Origin: Actinomycetes bacterium | Lineage (GTDB): Bacteria > Actinomycetota > Actinomycetes > Actinomycetales > Cellulomonadaceae | DNA length: 18,324 nucleotides | Reading direction: 5' to 3' | NCBI GenBank assembly: GCA_023462275.1 | Contig: JAEWYD010000092.1 | Span: 1-18,324 of the forward strand | Shown: piece after piece, positions 1-8,744 of the stretch | How the letters are laid out: every line of letters starts with the position of its first letter | How positions within the stretch are numbered: position 1 is the first letter of the stretch | Made by a program: the position numbers and the translations under genes | The notes under the pieces: generated by a model | Told to the model about the DNA's origin: nothing | The model's database searches: none | Seen by the model: only the letters and a program-made list of their open reading frames with translations

Positions 1-19
1 GCTTCGGACGGACGACCGC

Positions 20-1441
20 TCAGTGCTGGACGGCTGCGCCGATCCGGTGCACCACGAGCGAGTTCGTCGTGCCGGGCACGCCGACCGGAGCGCCGAAGAC
101 GATGACGACCAGGTCGCCGTCCTCCGCGAGGCCGTTGGCCCGCAGCGTCAGCTCCACCTGGAGCACCATGGCGTCGGTGTGGGCGACCATCGGCACCTCG
201 TAGGTCTGCACACCCCAGCTGATCGCCAGCGTGTTGCGGACCTGCGGCAGGGGCGTGAACGCCAGCAGCGGGATCGGCGAGCGCAGACGCGACATCCGAC
301 GCGCCGAGTCGCCGCTCTGCGTGAAGGTGACCAGGTACTTCACGCCCAGCGTCTCGCCGACCTCGGCGGCCGCGTGGGTGATGGAGCCACCACGGGTCTT
401 CGGGGACCACCCGAGGGGGGCGATCCGGTCGCGACCGTGCTGCTCCGTGTTCTCGATGATCCGCGCCATGGTGCGAACGGCCTCGATCGGGTACTCGCCG
501 ACGCTCGTCTCGCCGGAGAGCATGACGGCGTCCGCGCCGTCGAGGACGGCGTTGGCGCAGTCGGACGCCTCCGCGCGCGTGGGGCGCGGAGCCGAGATCA
601 TCGACTCGAGCACCTGCGTGGCAACGATGACCGGCTTGGCCGAGCGGCGGGCCAGCTCGATCGCGCGCTTCTGGACGATCGGGACCTGCTCGAGCGGGAG
701 CTCGACGCCGAGGTCGCCGCGGGCGACCATGATGCCGTCGAAGGCGTCGATGATCTCCACGAGGTTCTCGACGGCCTGCGGCTTCTCGATCTTGGCGATG
801 ACCGGGACGGTCCGGCCCTCCTCCGCCATGATCTTCGCGACGTCGTCGTAGTCGGCGGCGGTGCGCACGAACGACAGGGCGATGAAGTCCGCCCCGAGGC
901 GGAGGGCCCAGCGCAGGTCCTCCTGGTCCTTCGTGGACATCGCGGGGACGCTGACAGCGACGCCCGGGAGGTTGAGGCCCTTGTTGTTGGAGACGGGGCC
1001 GCCGACCTCGACCCGGGTGGTGACCCGAGGTCCGTCGACGGACACGATGCGGACGGCCACGCGGCCGTCGTCGATGAGGATGCGGTCACCCGGGCGGGCG
1101 TCGCCCGGGAGGCCCTTGTACGTGGTGGAGGCGAGCTCCTTCGTACCGGGCACGTCCTCGGTGGTGATGACGAAGGTGTCGCCCTCGGCGAGCTCCTCCT
1201 TGCCGTTCTTGAACTTGCCGAGCCGGATCTTCGGCCCCTGCAGGTCCACGAGAACGGCGACAGCCCGACCCGACGCCTTGGCGGCCGCACGCACGTGGCG
1301 GATGACCGCCTCGTGCTCCTCCGGGGCGCCGTGGCTGCGGTTGATCCGCGCCACGTCCATACCCGCGTCGACCAGCGCCTGGATCTGCTCGGGGGTCTCC
1401 GTCGCGGGTCCGGTGGTGCACACAATCTTGGCTCTACGCAT
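20..1441 (-). CDS. pyk: Pyruvate kinase
   Basis: 473-aa cytoplasmic enzyme transferring phosphate from phosphoenolpyruvate to ADP, the last step of glycolysis. The length is normal for the family. The N-terminal barrel strand with the substrate Arg is present (RINRSHG, about residues 33-39); an Arg stands where the family usually has a hydrophobic residue before SHG. The active-site signature IAKIEKPQA (about 215-223), the metal-binding MVARGDLG segment and the LSGETSVGEYP segment are intact, followed by the C-terminal regulatory domain. ATG start with GGAG four bases upstream. It lies 114 bp downstream of gltD and is the last gene seen on this strand. It could be co-transcribed with gltBD or have its own promoter; I see no convincing promoter hexamers. 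Identification is secure; allosteric properties cannot be read from sequence. Confidence 0.97.
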   Translation of the reverse strand: MRRAKIVCTTGPATETPEQIQALVDAGMDVARINRSHGAPEEHEAVIRHVRAAAKASGRAVAVLVDLQGPKIRLGKFKNGKEELAEGDTFVITTEDVPGTKELASTTYKGLPGDARPGDRILIDDGRVAVRIVSVDGPRVTTRVEVGGPVSNNKGLNLPGVAVSVPAMSTKDQEDLRWALRLGADFIALSFVRTAADYDDVAKIMAEEGRTVPVIAKIEKPQAVENLVEIIDAFDGIMVARGDLGVELPLEQVPIVQKRAIELARRSAKPVIVATQVLESMISAPRPTRAEASDCANAVLDGADAVMLSGETSVGEYPIEAVRTMARIIENTEQHGRDRIAPLGWSPKTRGGSITHAAAEVGETLGVKYLVTFTQSGDSARRMSRLRSPIPLLAFTPLPQVRNTLAISWGVQTYEVPMVAHTDAMVLQVELTLRANGLAEDGDLVVIVFGAPVGVPGTTNSLVVHRIGAAVQH

Positions 1442-1518
1442 GGCTCCAGCCTATGTCGTGGACCTCCGGGCCATGTGGTCCCGAAGTCCTGGGATGTTTG
1501 CCCGGCGCGCGACGGCTC

Positions 1519-1549
1519 ACACGGGCCCGCCGGGGCACCCGCACCGTGT
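1519..1549 (-). terminator. Weak stem-loop between gltD and pyk
   Basis: Six-base arms ACACGG (1519-1524) and CCGTGT (1544-1549) pair across a 19-nt GC-rich loop, just downstream of the gltD stop at 1556. There is no T-tract. It could be a weak terminator or chance in GC-rich DNA. Confidence 0.2.
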
Positions 1550-1555
1550 CGGCGG

Positions 1556-3019
1556 CTACGGCCGCATGGCCCTCGTCGTCGGCGTGACCGGAGCAGGCAG
1601 CTCCGTCGCGCCACGCAGGTAGGCGTCGACCCCCGCGGCGGCCGCACGGCCCTCCGCGATCGCCCACACGACGAGTGACTGGCCCCGGCCGGCGTCGCCG
1701 CAGACGAACAGGCCGGGCACCGACGTCTGGAAGTCGTCCCCGCGGGCGATGACGCCACGACCCGTGACGTCCGCGCCCGTCTGGGCCTGCAGCAGGTCCG
1801 TCTCGGGACCGGTGAAGCCCATCGCGAGCACCACCAGGTCGGCCGGGATGTCGCGGGTCTCCCCCGTCGGCACCCGACGGCCGTCCTCGGCCACCGTCAG
1901 CGACGTGACGCGCAGACCCCGCACGTGGTCTTCGCCGAGGAAGCTGACCGTGCCGACGAGGTACTCGCGGGTGCCGCCCTCCTCGTGCGAGCTCGAGACC
2001 TTGAAGACCATCGGGTCCACGGGCCACGGCTGGTTCGCCGGCCGCGAGTCCGGCGGCCGCTCCATGATGTCCAGCGTCGTCACCGACAGGGCGCCCTGCC
2101 GCAGCGAGGTGCCGAGGCAGTCCGAGCCGGTGTCGCCGCCGCCGATGACGACGACGTGCTTGCCCGTCGCCACGATCTGGTCGGGCACCTCGTCGCCGGC
2201 GGCGACGCGGTTGGCCTGCCGGAGGAAGTCCATCGCGACGTGGATGCCGGGCAGGTCGGAGCCCGGCACGTCGATGCGCCGAGGCACGCGAGCACCCGTG
2301 GCCACGACGACGGCGTCGTACCGGGAGCGGAGCTCCTTGTACGTGATGTCGACGCCGATCTCGACGCCCGGGCGGAACCGGGTGCCCTCGGCCTCCATCT
2401 GGGCGATGCGTCGGTCGAGCAGGTGCTTCTCCAGCTTGAAGTCCGGCACGCCGTACCGCAGGAGGCCCCCGATCCGGTCGTCCCGCTCGAACACGGCCAC
2501 GGTGTGCCCGGCCCGGGTCAGCTGCTGAGCCGCGGCGAGGCCGGCGGGACCGGAGCCGATGACGGCCACCGTGTGCCCGGTGAGGAAGTAGGGCAGCTGC
2601 GGCGCGATCAGGTCCTTGTCGAAGGCGGTGTCCGCGATCGACGCCTCGATGTTCTTGATCGTCACCGGCGGCTGGTTGATGCCCAGCACGCACGAGGACT
2701 CGCACGGGGCGGGGCAGATGCGACCGGTGACCTCGGGGAAGTTGTTCGTGGCGTGCAGGCGGTCGCTGGCCTCCGCCCACTGGCCCTTCCAGACGAGGTC
2801 GTTCCACTCGGGGATCAGGTTGCCCAGGGGGCAGCCCGAGTGGCAGAACGGGATGCCGCAGTCCATGCAGCGACCGGCCTGCCGGTGCAGGATCGCCCCG
2901 GTCTCCTCCTCCGTGAGGTGCTCGTGCACCTCACGCCAGTCCATCAGCCGGACGGGCACGGGCCGGCTGGGCGGGAGCTCCCGCTGCCGGACCTTCAGGA
3001 AGCCGCGCGGGTCAGCCAC
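1556..3019 (-). CDS. gltD: Glutamate synthase (NADPH) small subunit
   Basis: 487-aa beta subunit of glutamate synthase (GOGAT). It oxidises NADPH and passes electrons through FAD and Fe-S clusters to the large subunit. N-terminal cysteines typical of the family's 4Fe-4S region are present: C51, C54, C59 and C63 (CMDCGIPFCHSGC), then a second group in RICPAPCESSC near residue 96. An FAD-binding Rossmann motif (VIGSGPAGLAAA) lies near 140, a NADPH-binding motif (VVVIGGGDTGSDC) near 275, and the terminal FAD contact GDAGRGQSLVVWAI near 455. I chose GTG at 3019, which overlaps the gltB stop by 8 bp and has a strong ribosome site, over an ATG at 3049 that would add 10 unconserved residues inside gltB. 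The overlap suggests translational coupling to the large subunit. Confidence 0.97.
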   Translation of the reverse strand: MADPRGFLKVRQRELPPSRPVPVRLMDWREVHEHLTEEETGAILHRQAGRCMDCGIPFCHSGCPLGNLIPEWNDLVWKGQWAEASDRLHATNNFPEVTGRICPAPCESSCVLGINQPPVTIKNIEASIADTAFDKDLIAPQLPYFLTGHTVAVIGSGPAGLAAAQQLTRAGHTVAVFERDDRIGGLLRYGVPDFKLEKHLLDRRIAQMEAEGTRFRPGVEIGVDITYKELRSRYDAVVVATGARVPRRIDVPGSDLPGIHVAMDFLRQANRVAAGDEVPDQIVATGKHVVVIGGGDTGSDCLGTSLRQGALSVTTLDIMERPPDSRPANQPWPVDPMVFKVSSSHEEGGTREYLVGTVSFLGEDHVRGLRVTSLTVAEDGRRVPTGETRDIPADLVVLAMGFTGPETDLLQAQTGADVTGRGVIARGDDFQTSVPGLFVCGDAGRGQSLVVWAIAEGRAAAAGVDAYLRGATELPAPVTPTTRAMRP

Positions 3020-6000
3020 GGGACACCTCCAGGATCTTGTCCCATGCACCCGGTGCGCTGGGGTCGAGGCCCTCCGCCGCGGCGGCGGCCATCGCGGCCT
3101 GCATCCGTTCGTAGCCGGTGGGCACGATGCAGGTGAAGCGCGCGAGCGACTCGGGGAGGTCGGCGAGGAGCTCGCCGGCCCGCGGGGACCCGGTCTCCGC
3201 GTGGTGACGCCGGAGCAGCGCCTCGACCGTGGCCGCGGCCTCGTCGTCCAGGGGCCGCAAAGCGAGCTCGCCGCCCTTCAGCGCCGCCTGGTTGACGGCC
3301 TCCGGCCGCAGATCCAGGACGTAGGCGTAGCCACCCGACATGCCCGCGCCGACGTTGCGGCCGGTCTTCCCGAGCACGACGACGGTGCCGCCCGTCATGT
3401 ACTCGCACGCGTGGTCACCCACGCCCTCGACCACGAGGGTGGCGCCGGAGTTCCGGACGCCGAACCGCTCGCCGACGACGCCGCGCAGGTAGATCTCCCC
3501 GGCCGTCGCGCCGTAGCCGATGACGTTGCCGGCGATGACGTCCCGTGCCCCCGAGAGCACAGACGCGTGGTCGGGTCGGACGACGATCCGGCCGCCCGAC
3601 AGCCCCTTGCCGACGTAGTCGTTCGCGTCGCCGAGCAGACGGATCGTGATGCCCCGGGGCAGGAAGGCCCCGAGGGACTGCCCGGCCGAGCCGGTCAGGG
3701 TGACGTCGATGGTGTCGTCCGGCAGCCCGGTCGACCCGTAGCGCTTGGTGACGTGGTACCCCAGCATCGTGCCGACCGTGCGGTTGACGTTGCGGACCGG
3801 CAGGTCGATACGGACCGCCTCACCGCGCGCCAGGGCCGGCTCGGCCAGCTCCACGAGCCGGTTGTCCAGGGCCTTGTGCAGGCCGTGGTCCTGCGTCGTG
3901 GTCTGCCGCAGCGTCGAGCCCGGCACCGGCTCGGGACGGGCGAGCACCGGTCCGAGGTCCAGCCCCTGCGCCTTCCAGTGCTCGATGACGGCCCGCGTGT
4001 CGAGCGCCTCGACGTGGCCGACGGCCTCGGCGATGGACCGGAAGCCCAGGGCCGCCAGGTGCTCGCGCACCTCGATCGCGATGTACTCGAAGAAGGTCTC
4101 CACGAACTCGGGCTTGCCCGAGAACCGGGCCCGCAGCTCGGGGTTCTGCGTCGCTACGCCGACCGGGCACGTGTCGAGGTGGCAGACGCGCATCATGATG
4201 CAGCCCGACACGACGAGCGGCGCCGTCGCGAAGCCGAACTCCTCCGCGCCCAGCAGCGCCGCGATGACGACGTCACGGCCGGTCTTCAGCTGACCGTCCA
4301 CCTGCACGACGATGCGGTCGCGCAGGTTGTTCAGGACCAGGGTCTGCTGCGTCTCGGCGAGGCCGATCTCCCACGGCGTGCCCGCGTGCTTGAGGGACGT
4401 CAGGGGGCTCGCGCCCGTGCCGCCGTCGTGCCCGGAGATCAGGACGACGTCGGCGTGCGCCTTGGAGACGCCCGCGGCCACCGTGCCCACGCCGAACTCG
4501 CTCACGAGCTTCACGTGCACCCGGGCCTCCGGGTTCGCGTTCTTCAGGTCGTGGATGAGCTGCGCGATGTCCTCGATCGAGTAGATGTCGTGGTGCGGCG
4601 GCGGCGAGATGAGGCCGACACCGGGCGTGGAGTGCCGGGTCTGCGCGATCCACGGGTACACCTTGGGACCGGGCAGCTGGCCGCCCTCACCCGGCTTGGC
4701 ACCCTGCGCCATCTTGATCTGCAGGTCGGTGGCGTTGACCAGGTACTCCGAGGTCACGCCGAACCGACCCGAGGCGACCTGCTTGATCGCGCTGCGCCTC
4801 TCGGGGTCGTAGAGACGCTCCGGGTCCTCGCCGCCCTCGCCGGTGTTGGAGCGGGCGCCGAGGTGGTTCATCGCGATGGCCAGCGTCTCGTGCGCCTCGC
4901 GCGAGATGGAGCCGTAGGACATGGCACCCGTGCTGAACCGCTTGACGATGTCGCTCACCGGCTCGACCTCGTCGAGCGGGACGGGCTGACGCTCGCCCTC
5001 GGCGAAGGTCAGCAGCCCGCGCAGCGTCATCAGGCGCGCCGCCTGGTCGTCGATGCGCCGCGTGTACTGGCGGAACACGTCGAGCTGCCGCGTGCGCGTC
5101 GAGTGCTGCAGCCGGAACACGGTCTCCGGGTCGAAGAGGTGCTCCTCGCCGTCGCGCCGCCACTTGTACTCGCCGCCGACGTTGAGGCGCCGGTGAGCCT
5201 GCGGGTTGCCGCTCTTCGGGTACGCGTCGGCGTGCCGCGAGGCGGACTCGGCGGCGATGACCTCGAGCCCGACGCCCCCGAGGCGGCTCGTCGTCCCCGT
5301 GAAGTAGCGGTCCACGAGCTCCTTGGACAGGCCGACCGCCTCGAACGTCTGCGCGCCCCGGTAGGACGCGAGCGTCGAGATGCCCATCTTGCTCATCACC
5401 TTGAGCACGCCCTTGCCGAGCGCCTTGATGAGGTTCGCCACCGCCTTCTCGGGCGCGACGTCGCCGAGCGAACCGTCGCGGGCCAGACCCTCGACGGTCT
5501 CCATGGCGAGGTACGGGTTCACCGCCGCGGCGCCGTAGCCGATGTGCAGGGCGACGTGGTGGACCTCGCGGACGTCGCCCGCCTCCACGATCAGGCTGAC
5601 GCGCGTGCGCGTGTTCCGACGCACGAGGTGCTGGTGGACGCCGCTGAGCAGCAGGAGCGACGGGATCGGGGCGAGCTCGCCGTCGGACTCGCGGTCGGAC
5701 AGCACGACGAAGCTCACGCCCTGCTCGATCGCCGCGTCGACCTGCGCGTAGATCTCGCGCAGCCGCTCCTCGAGGGCCTCGTGCCCACCGGCGACGCGGT
5801 ACAGGCCGCGCACCATCTCCGTCCGGAAGATGCCCTCGAACGCCGGGTCGCGGTCGATCCGGACGACGGCGGCCAGCTGGTCGTTGTCGATCACCGGGAA
5901 GGGCAGGATCAGCTTGCGCGCGTGCTCCGGCGCGTCGGCGAGGAGGTTCGGCTCCGGGCCGATGGCCCCGCCGATGCTCGTGACGAGCTCCTCGCGGATC

Positions 6001-7565
6001 GCGTCGAGCGGCGGGTTCGTGACCTGCGCGAACATCTGGGTGAAGTAGTCGAAGAGCAGCCGCGGCCGGGCCGACAGGACCGCGATCGGCGTGTCCGTCC
6101 CCATGGCGCCGAGCGGCTCCGCGCCAGTGAGCGCCATCGGCGTGAGGAGGACCTTCAGCTCCTCCTCCGTGTAGCCGAACGCGCGCTGCCGACGCCGCAC
6201 GGACGCCGGGGTGTGCTGCACGTGCTCGCGCTCCGGGAGCGATCCGAGCGGCACCGAGTGCTCCGCGACCCAGGCGGCGTACGGGCGCTGGGCGGCGAGC
6301 TGGGACTTGATCTCCTGGTCGTCGACGACGCGGCCTGAGCCCGTGTCGACGAGGAACATCCGACCCGGCTCCAGGCGACCCTTGCGGACGACCCGCGCCG
6401 GGTCGATGTCCAGCACGCCGGTCTCGCTCGCCAGGACGACGAGGCCGTCGTCCGTGATCCAGTACCGGCCGGGGCGCAGCCCGTTGCGGTCCAGCACCGC
6501 GCCGATGAGCGTGCCGTCCGTGAACGTGAGCGCTGCGGGGCCGTCCCACGGCTCCATCAGGCACGAGTGGTACTGGTAGAACGCGCGGAGGTCGGGGTCG
6601 AGGCTCTCGTGGTTCTCCCACGCCTCCGGGATCATCATGAGGACCGCGTGCGGGAGGCTGCGGCCGGCGAGGTGGAGGAGCTCCAGCACCTCGTCGAACG
6701 TCGCCGAGTCAGATGCGCCGTCGGAGCAGATCGGCATCAGCGGCGCGAGGTCGCCCAGCACCTCCGACCCCAGGACGCTCTGCCGGGCCGCCATCCAGTT
6801 GCGGTTGCCGCGGACCGTGTTGATCTCACCGTTGTGGGCGATGAGCCGGAACGGCTGCGCCAGCGGCCACGAGGGGAACGTGTTCGTGGAGAAGCGCGAG
6901 TGCACGAGCGCGAGCTCGGTGGCGTACCGGGGGTCGGACAGGTCCGGGAAGAACGGCTCGAGCTGCCCCGTCGTCAGCATCCCCTTGTATGACAGGGTGC
7001 GGCAGGACAGGGACGCGAGGTAGACGCCGACCTCCCGCTCGACGCGCTTGCGCACGCGGAACGCCCGGCGCTCCAGCTCCAGCCCGGAGAGCGTCCGGCT
7101 CGGGTCGGCCACCACGACGTGGCGGAAGACCGGCATCGTCGACCGGGCCGTCGGGCCGACGATCTCCGGGGTCACCGGGACGTCGCGCCAGGCCAGCAGG
7201 TCCAGGCCCTCGTCCGCGACCACCTTCTCGACGCCCACGACGGCGTCGTGCAGCGCGTCCGGGTCGGTCGGCAGGAACGCGAGCCCGATCGCGTAGTGGC
7301 CCGGCGCGGGCAGGTCCGCGTCCACGACGTCGCGGATGAACGCGTCGGGGACCTGCGTCAGGATGCCGGCGCCGTCGCCGCTGTCGGCCTCGGCGCCGAC
7401 GGCGCCGCGGTGGTCCAGGTTCGCCAGCGCGGTGAGCGCCGCGTCGACGATGTCCCGGCCGGGGGTGCCGCGCAGCGTGGCCACGAAGGCGACGCCACAG
7501 GCGTCGTGCTCCGCCGCCGGGTCGTAGAGGCCCGACTGCTCTCCGGGATGCTGCGGCCGGCTCAT
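3012..7565 (-). CDS. gltB: Glutamate synthase (NADPH) large subunit
   Basis: 1517-aa alpha subunit of GOGAT, which makes two glutamates from glutamine and 2-oxoglutarate. A short propeptide precedes the class II glutaminase nucleophile C23 (DACGVAF), expected to become the N-terminus after cleavage. Domains in order: glutaminase (about 23-420), central domain (about 480-770), FMN/2-oxoglutarate synthase barrel (about 820-1190, with TGEGGED near 907 and the GHDGGTGASP segment near 1040), and a C-terminal GxGxG beta-helix. The 3Fe-4S ligands C1122, C1128 and C1133 have the family spacing (CIMMRVCHLDTC). ATG at 7565 is preferred over one at 7670 because the upstream 35 residues are unconserved and a GAGG motif precedes 7565. 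It is first gene of the gltBD pair, behind a terminator-like hairpin and a candidate promoter. No obvious nitrogen-regulator box was recognised. Confidence 0.98.
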   Translation of the reverse strand: MSRPQHPGEQSGLYDPAAEHDACGVAFVATLRGTPGRDIVDAALTALANLDHRGAVGAEADSGDGAGILTQVPDAFIRDVVDADLPAPGHYAIGLAFLPTDPDALHDAVVGVEKVVADEGLDLLAWRDVPVTPEIVGPTARSTMPVFRHVVVADPSRTLSGLELERRAFRVRKRVEREVGVYLASLSCRTLSYKGMLTTGQLEPFFPDLSDPRYATELALVHSRFSTNTFPSWPLAQPFRLIAHNGEINTVRGNRNWMAARQSVLGSEVLGDLAPLMPICSDGASDSATFDEVLELLHLAGRSLPHAVLMMIPEAWENHESLDPDLRAFYQYHSCLMEPWDGPAALTFTDGTLIGAVLDRNGLRPGRYWITDDGLVVLASETGVLDIDPARVVRKGRLEPGRMFLVDTGSGRVVDDQEIKSQLAAQRPYAAWVAEHSVPLGSLPEREHVQHTPASVRRRQRAFGYTEEELKVLLTPMALTGAEPLGAMGTDTPIAVLSARPRLLFDYFTQMFAQVTNPPLDAIREELVTSIGGAIGPEPNLLADAPEHARKLILPFPVIDNDQLAAVVRIDRDPAFEGIFRTEMVRGLYRVAGGHEALEERLREIYAQVDAAIEQGVSFVVLSDRESDGELAPIPSLLLLSGVHQHLVRRNTRTRVSLIVEAGDVREVHHVALHIGYGAAAVNPYLAMETVEGLARDGSLGDVAPEKAVANLIKALGKGVLKVMSKMGISTLASYRGAQTFEAVGLSKELVDRYFTGTTSRLGGVGLEVIAAESASRHADAYPKSGNPQAHRRLNVGGEYKWRRDGEEHLFDPETVFRLQHSTRTRQLDVFRQYTRRIDDQAARLMTLRGLLTFAEGERQPVPLDEVEPVSDIVKRFSTGAMSYGSISREAHETLAIAMNHLGARSNTGEGGEDPERLYDPERRSAIKQVASGRFGVTSEYLVNATDLQIKMAQGAKPGEGGQLPGPKVYPWIAQTRHSTPGVGLISPPPHHDIYSIEDIAQLIHDLKNANPEARVHVKLVSEFGVGTVAAGVSKAHADVVLISGHDGGTGASPLTSLKHAGTPWEIGLAETQQTLVLNNLRDRIVVQVDGQLKTGRDVVIAALLGAEEFGFATAPLVVSGCIMMRVCHLDTCPVGVATQNPELRARFSGKPEFVETFFEYIAIEVREHLAALGFRSIAEAVGHVEALDTRAVIEHWKAQGLDLGPVLARPEPVPGSTLRQTTTQDHGLHKALDNRLVELAEPALARGEAVRIDLPVRNVNRTVGTMLGYHVTKRYGSTGLPDDTIDVTLTGSAGQSLGAFLPRGITIRLLGDANDYVGKGLSGGRIVVRPDHASVLSGARDVIAGNVIGYGATAGEIYLRGVVGERFGVRNSGATLVVEGVGDHACEYMTGGTVVVLGKTGRNVGAGMSGGYAYVLDLRPEAVNQAALKGGELALRPLDDEAAATVEALLRRHHAETGSPRAGELLADLPESLARFTCIVPTGYERMQAAMAAAAAEGLDPSAPGAWDKILEVSRG
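3025..3030 (-). promoter_or_regulatory. Ribosome binding site deciding the gltD start
   Basis: GGAGGT on the minus strand, five bases before the GTG at 3019. It lies inside the last codons of gltB, and its position supports the short gltD start over the upstream ATG. Confidence 0.8.
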
Positions 7566-7583
7566 GGGCACCGTCCTCGCTGG

Positions 7584-7599
7584 GCCGGCGGGTGCCGGC
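7584..7599 (-). other. Stem-loop in gltB leader next to the ribosome site
   Basis: GCCGGC at 7584-7589 and 7594-7599 can pair around the loop 7590-7593. The hairpin ends only three bases from the gltB Shine-Dalgarno-like sequence (7573-7580), so it could influence ribosome access. GCCGGC is self-palindromic and common in such DNA, so chance is possible. Confidence 0.35.
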
Positions 7600-7648
7600 G
7601 TGACGTGTTCAGGGGAATGTGCGGGACGCCCTCGGCCCGAGTGGCCCG

Positions 7649-7677
7649 ACGATACCTTCTTCCACGGCATCGCCCAA
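7649..7677 (-). promoter_or_regulatory. Candidate sigma-70-type promoter for gltBD
   Basis: On the minus strand TTGGGC (7672-7677) and TATCGT (7649-7654) are separated by 17 bp, in the only long gap between lgt and gltB, and downstream of the hairpin that follows lgt. Position and spacing fit a housekeeping promoter with a leader of roughly 75 nt; the hexamers are only moderate matches. Confidence 0.4.
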
Positions 7678-7704
7678 GGATCGTTCCACCCTGCGGCAGA
7701 TCGA

Positions 7705-7730
7705 GGTCGGCCCGTGCGCGCACGCCGACC
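7705..7730 (-). terminator. Stem-loop terminator after lgt
   Basis: Perfect 7-bp arms GGTCGGC (7705-7711) and GCCGACC (7724-7730) enclose a 12-nt loop containing GTGCGCGCAC, which can itself fold. It begins six bases after the lgt stop. A T-tract is missing, as is common for actinobacterial hairpin terminators. It separates the trp-lgt unit from gltBD. Confidence 0.55.
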
Positions 7731-7736
7731 GCGGGG

Positions 7737-8744
7737 TCAGCGGCGGTCGCCCGCGGGCACGTCGCCGGGCGCGTCGCCGGGCGCGTCGCCGAGGGTGTCG
7801 GCGGCTGCATCCGGGGTCGGGTCGGCGGCCTCGTGGGCCTCGTCCGAGGGGGCAGGCTCCGGGCCGTCCGCGTCCACCGCTTCGTCCGCGGCGTCGTCGT
7901 CCGCCGGGTGCAGCGCGGGGCTGGCCTCCCGGTCCGGGTGCAGGCGGCCGACGACGATGAAGGCGACGAGTCCGGCCAGCCCGACGAGGAGCGCCGTCCA
8001 CACGTTGAGCCGTAGGCCGAGCACCGTCTCCGCGGGGTCGATGCGGAGCAGCTCGATCCAGAGGCGCCCCGCGGTGTACGCCACCACGTAGGCGAAGAAG
8101 GCCCGGCCGTGGCCCCATCGACGGCGGCGGTCCAGCCACACGATGAGCGCCGCGGCAGCCAGGTTCCACACCAGCTCGTACAGGAAGGTCGGGTGGAAGA
8201 GGGTGTCCGGCGGCGTGTCGGCCGGGAAGTTCGGCGACTCCGGGTCGATCCGCAGCCCCCAGGGCAGCGTCGTCGGGGACCCGAAGAGCTCCTGGTTGAA
8301 CCAGTTGCCCAGGCGCCCGATCGCCTGCGCCACCAGCAGGCCCGGCGCCAGCGCGTCAGCGAACACCGGGAGGCGCACGCCCGCGCGCCGGGTCCCGATC
8401 CACGCGCCGACCGCGCCGAGGGCCACGGCGCCCCAGATGCCGAGGCCGCCCTGCCACACCTCAACGACGCGTCTGACGTCGCCGTGCGGCCCGAAGTACC
8501 GGTCCGGCGAGGAGATCACGTGGTAGAGCCGCCCACCGACGATGCCGAAGGGCACGGCCCAGAAGGAGATCTCGAGCACCGTGTCCGGGTCGCCGCCGCG
8601 GGCGACCCACCGACGCTGCGTGATCCAGACGGCGGCGATGATCCCCGCGAGGATCGCGAGCGAGTAGGCACGGATCGGCACCGGGCCGAGGTTCCAGACG
8701 CCCTGGGAGGGGCTGGGGATCTCGGCGAGCAGGCCGGCGATCAC
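7737..8744 (-). CDS. lgt: Prolipoprotein diacylglyceryl transferase
   Basis: 335-aa polytopic membrane enzyme that moves diacylglycerol from phosphatidylglycerol to the lipobox cysteine of prolipoproteins, the first step of lipoprotein maturation. Family landmarks: the N-terminal membrane segment with RAYSLAILAGII (about 25-36), FGIVGGRLYHVI, QGGLGIWGA near 100, and the conserved GRLGNWFNQELFG block near 140-155. About seven hydrophobic segments are visible. From about residue 269 there is a 67-residue Ala/Asp/Glu/Pro-rich tail ending in short GDAP repeats; such tails are variable and probably not catalytic. GTG start shares the sequence GTGA with the trpA stop, so translation is likely coupled to trpA. 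A strong hairpin follows the stop. This order (trpA-lgt) is familiar from other actinomycetes. Confidence 0.97.
   Translation of the reverse strand: MIAGLLAEIPSPSQGVWNLGPVPIRAYSLAILAGIIAAVWITQRRWVARGGDPDTVLEISFWAVPFGIVGGRLYHVISSPDRYFGPHGDVRRVVEVWQGGLGIWGAVALGAVGAWIGTRRAGVRLPVFADALAPGLLVAQAIGRLGNWFNQELFGSPTTLPWGLRIDPESPNFPADTPPDTLFHPTFLYELVWNLAAAALIVWLDRRRRWGHGRAFFAYVVAYTAGRLWIELLRIDPAETVLGLRLNVWTALLVGLAGLVAFIVVGRLHPDREASPALHPADDDAADEAVDADGPEPAPSDEAHEAADPTPDAAADTLGDAPGDAPGDVPAGDRR

Noticed and set aside
598..1758. Minus-strand open frame overlapping pyk in another frame
   Set aside because: Ser/Arg/Pro-rich translation typical of a GC-rich shadow frame; pyk has all family motifs in its own frame.
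2616..6338. A very long open frame on the plus strand (1240 codons) opposite gltB and gltD
   Set aside because: It is the antisense of unambiguous, motif-rich genes. Its translation is Arg/Val/Leu/Asp-biased and matches nothing I recognise. Long antisense frames are expected at this GC content.
8420..8470. Lgt has QGGLGIWG where the E. coli enzyme has HGGLSFHGG
   Set aside because: The first residue varies among bacterial Lgt families, and the rest of the protein is standard, so loss of function is not implied.
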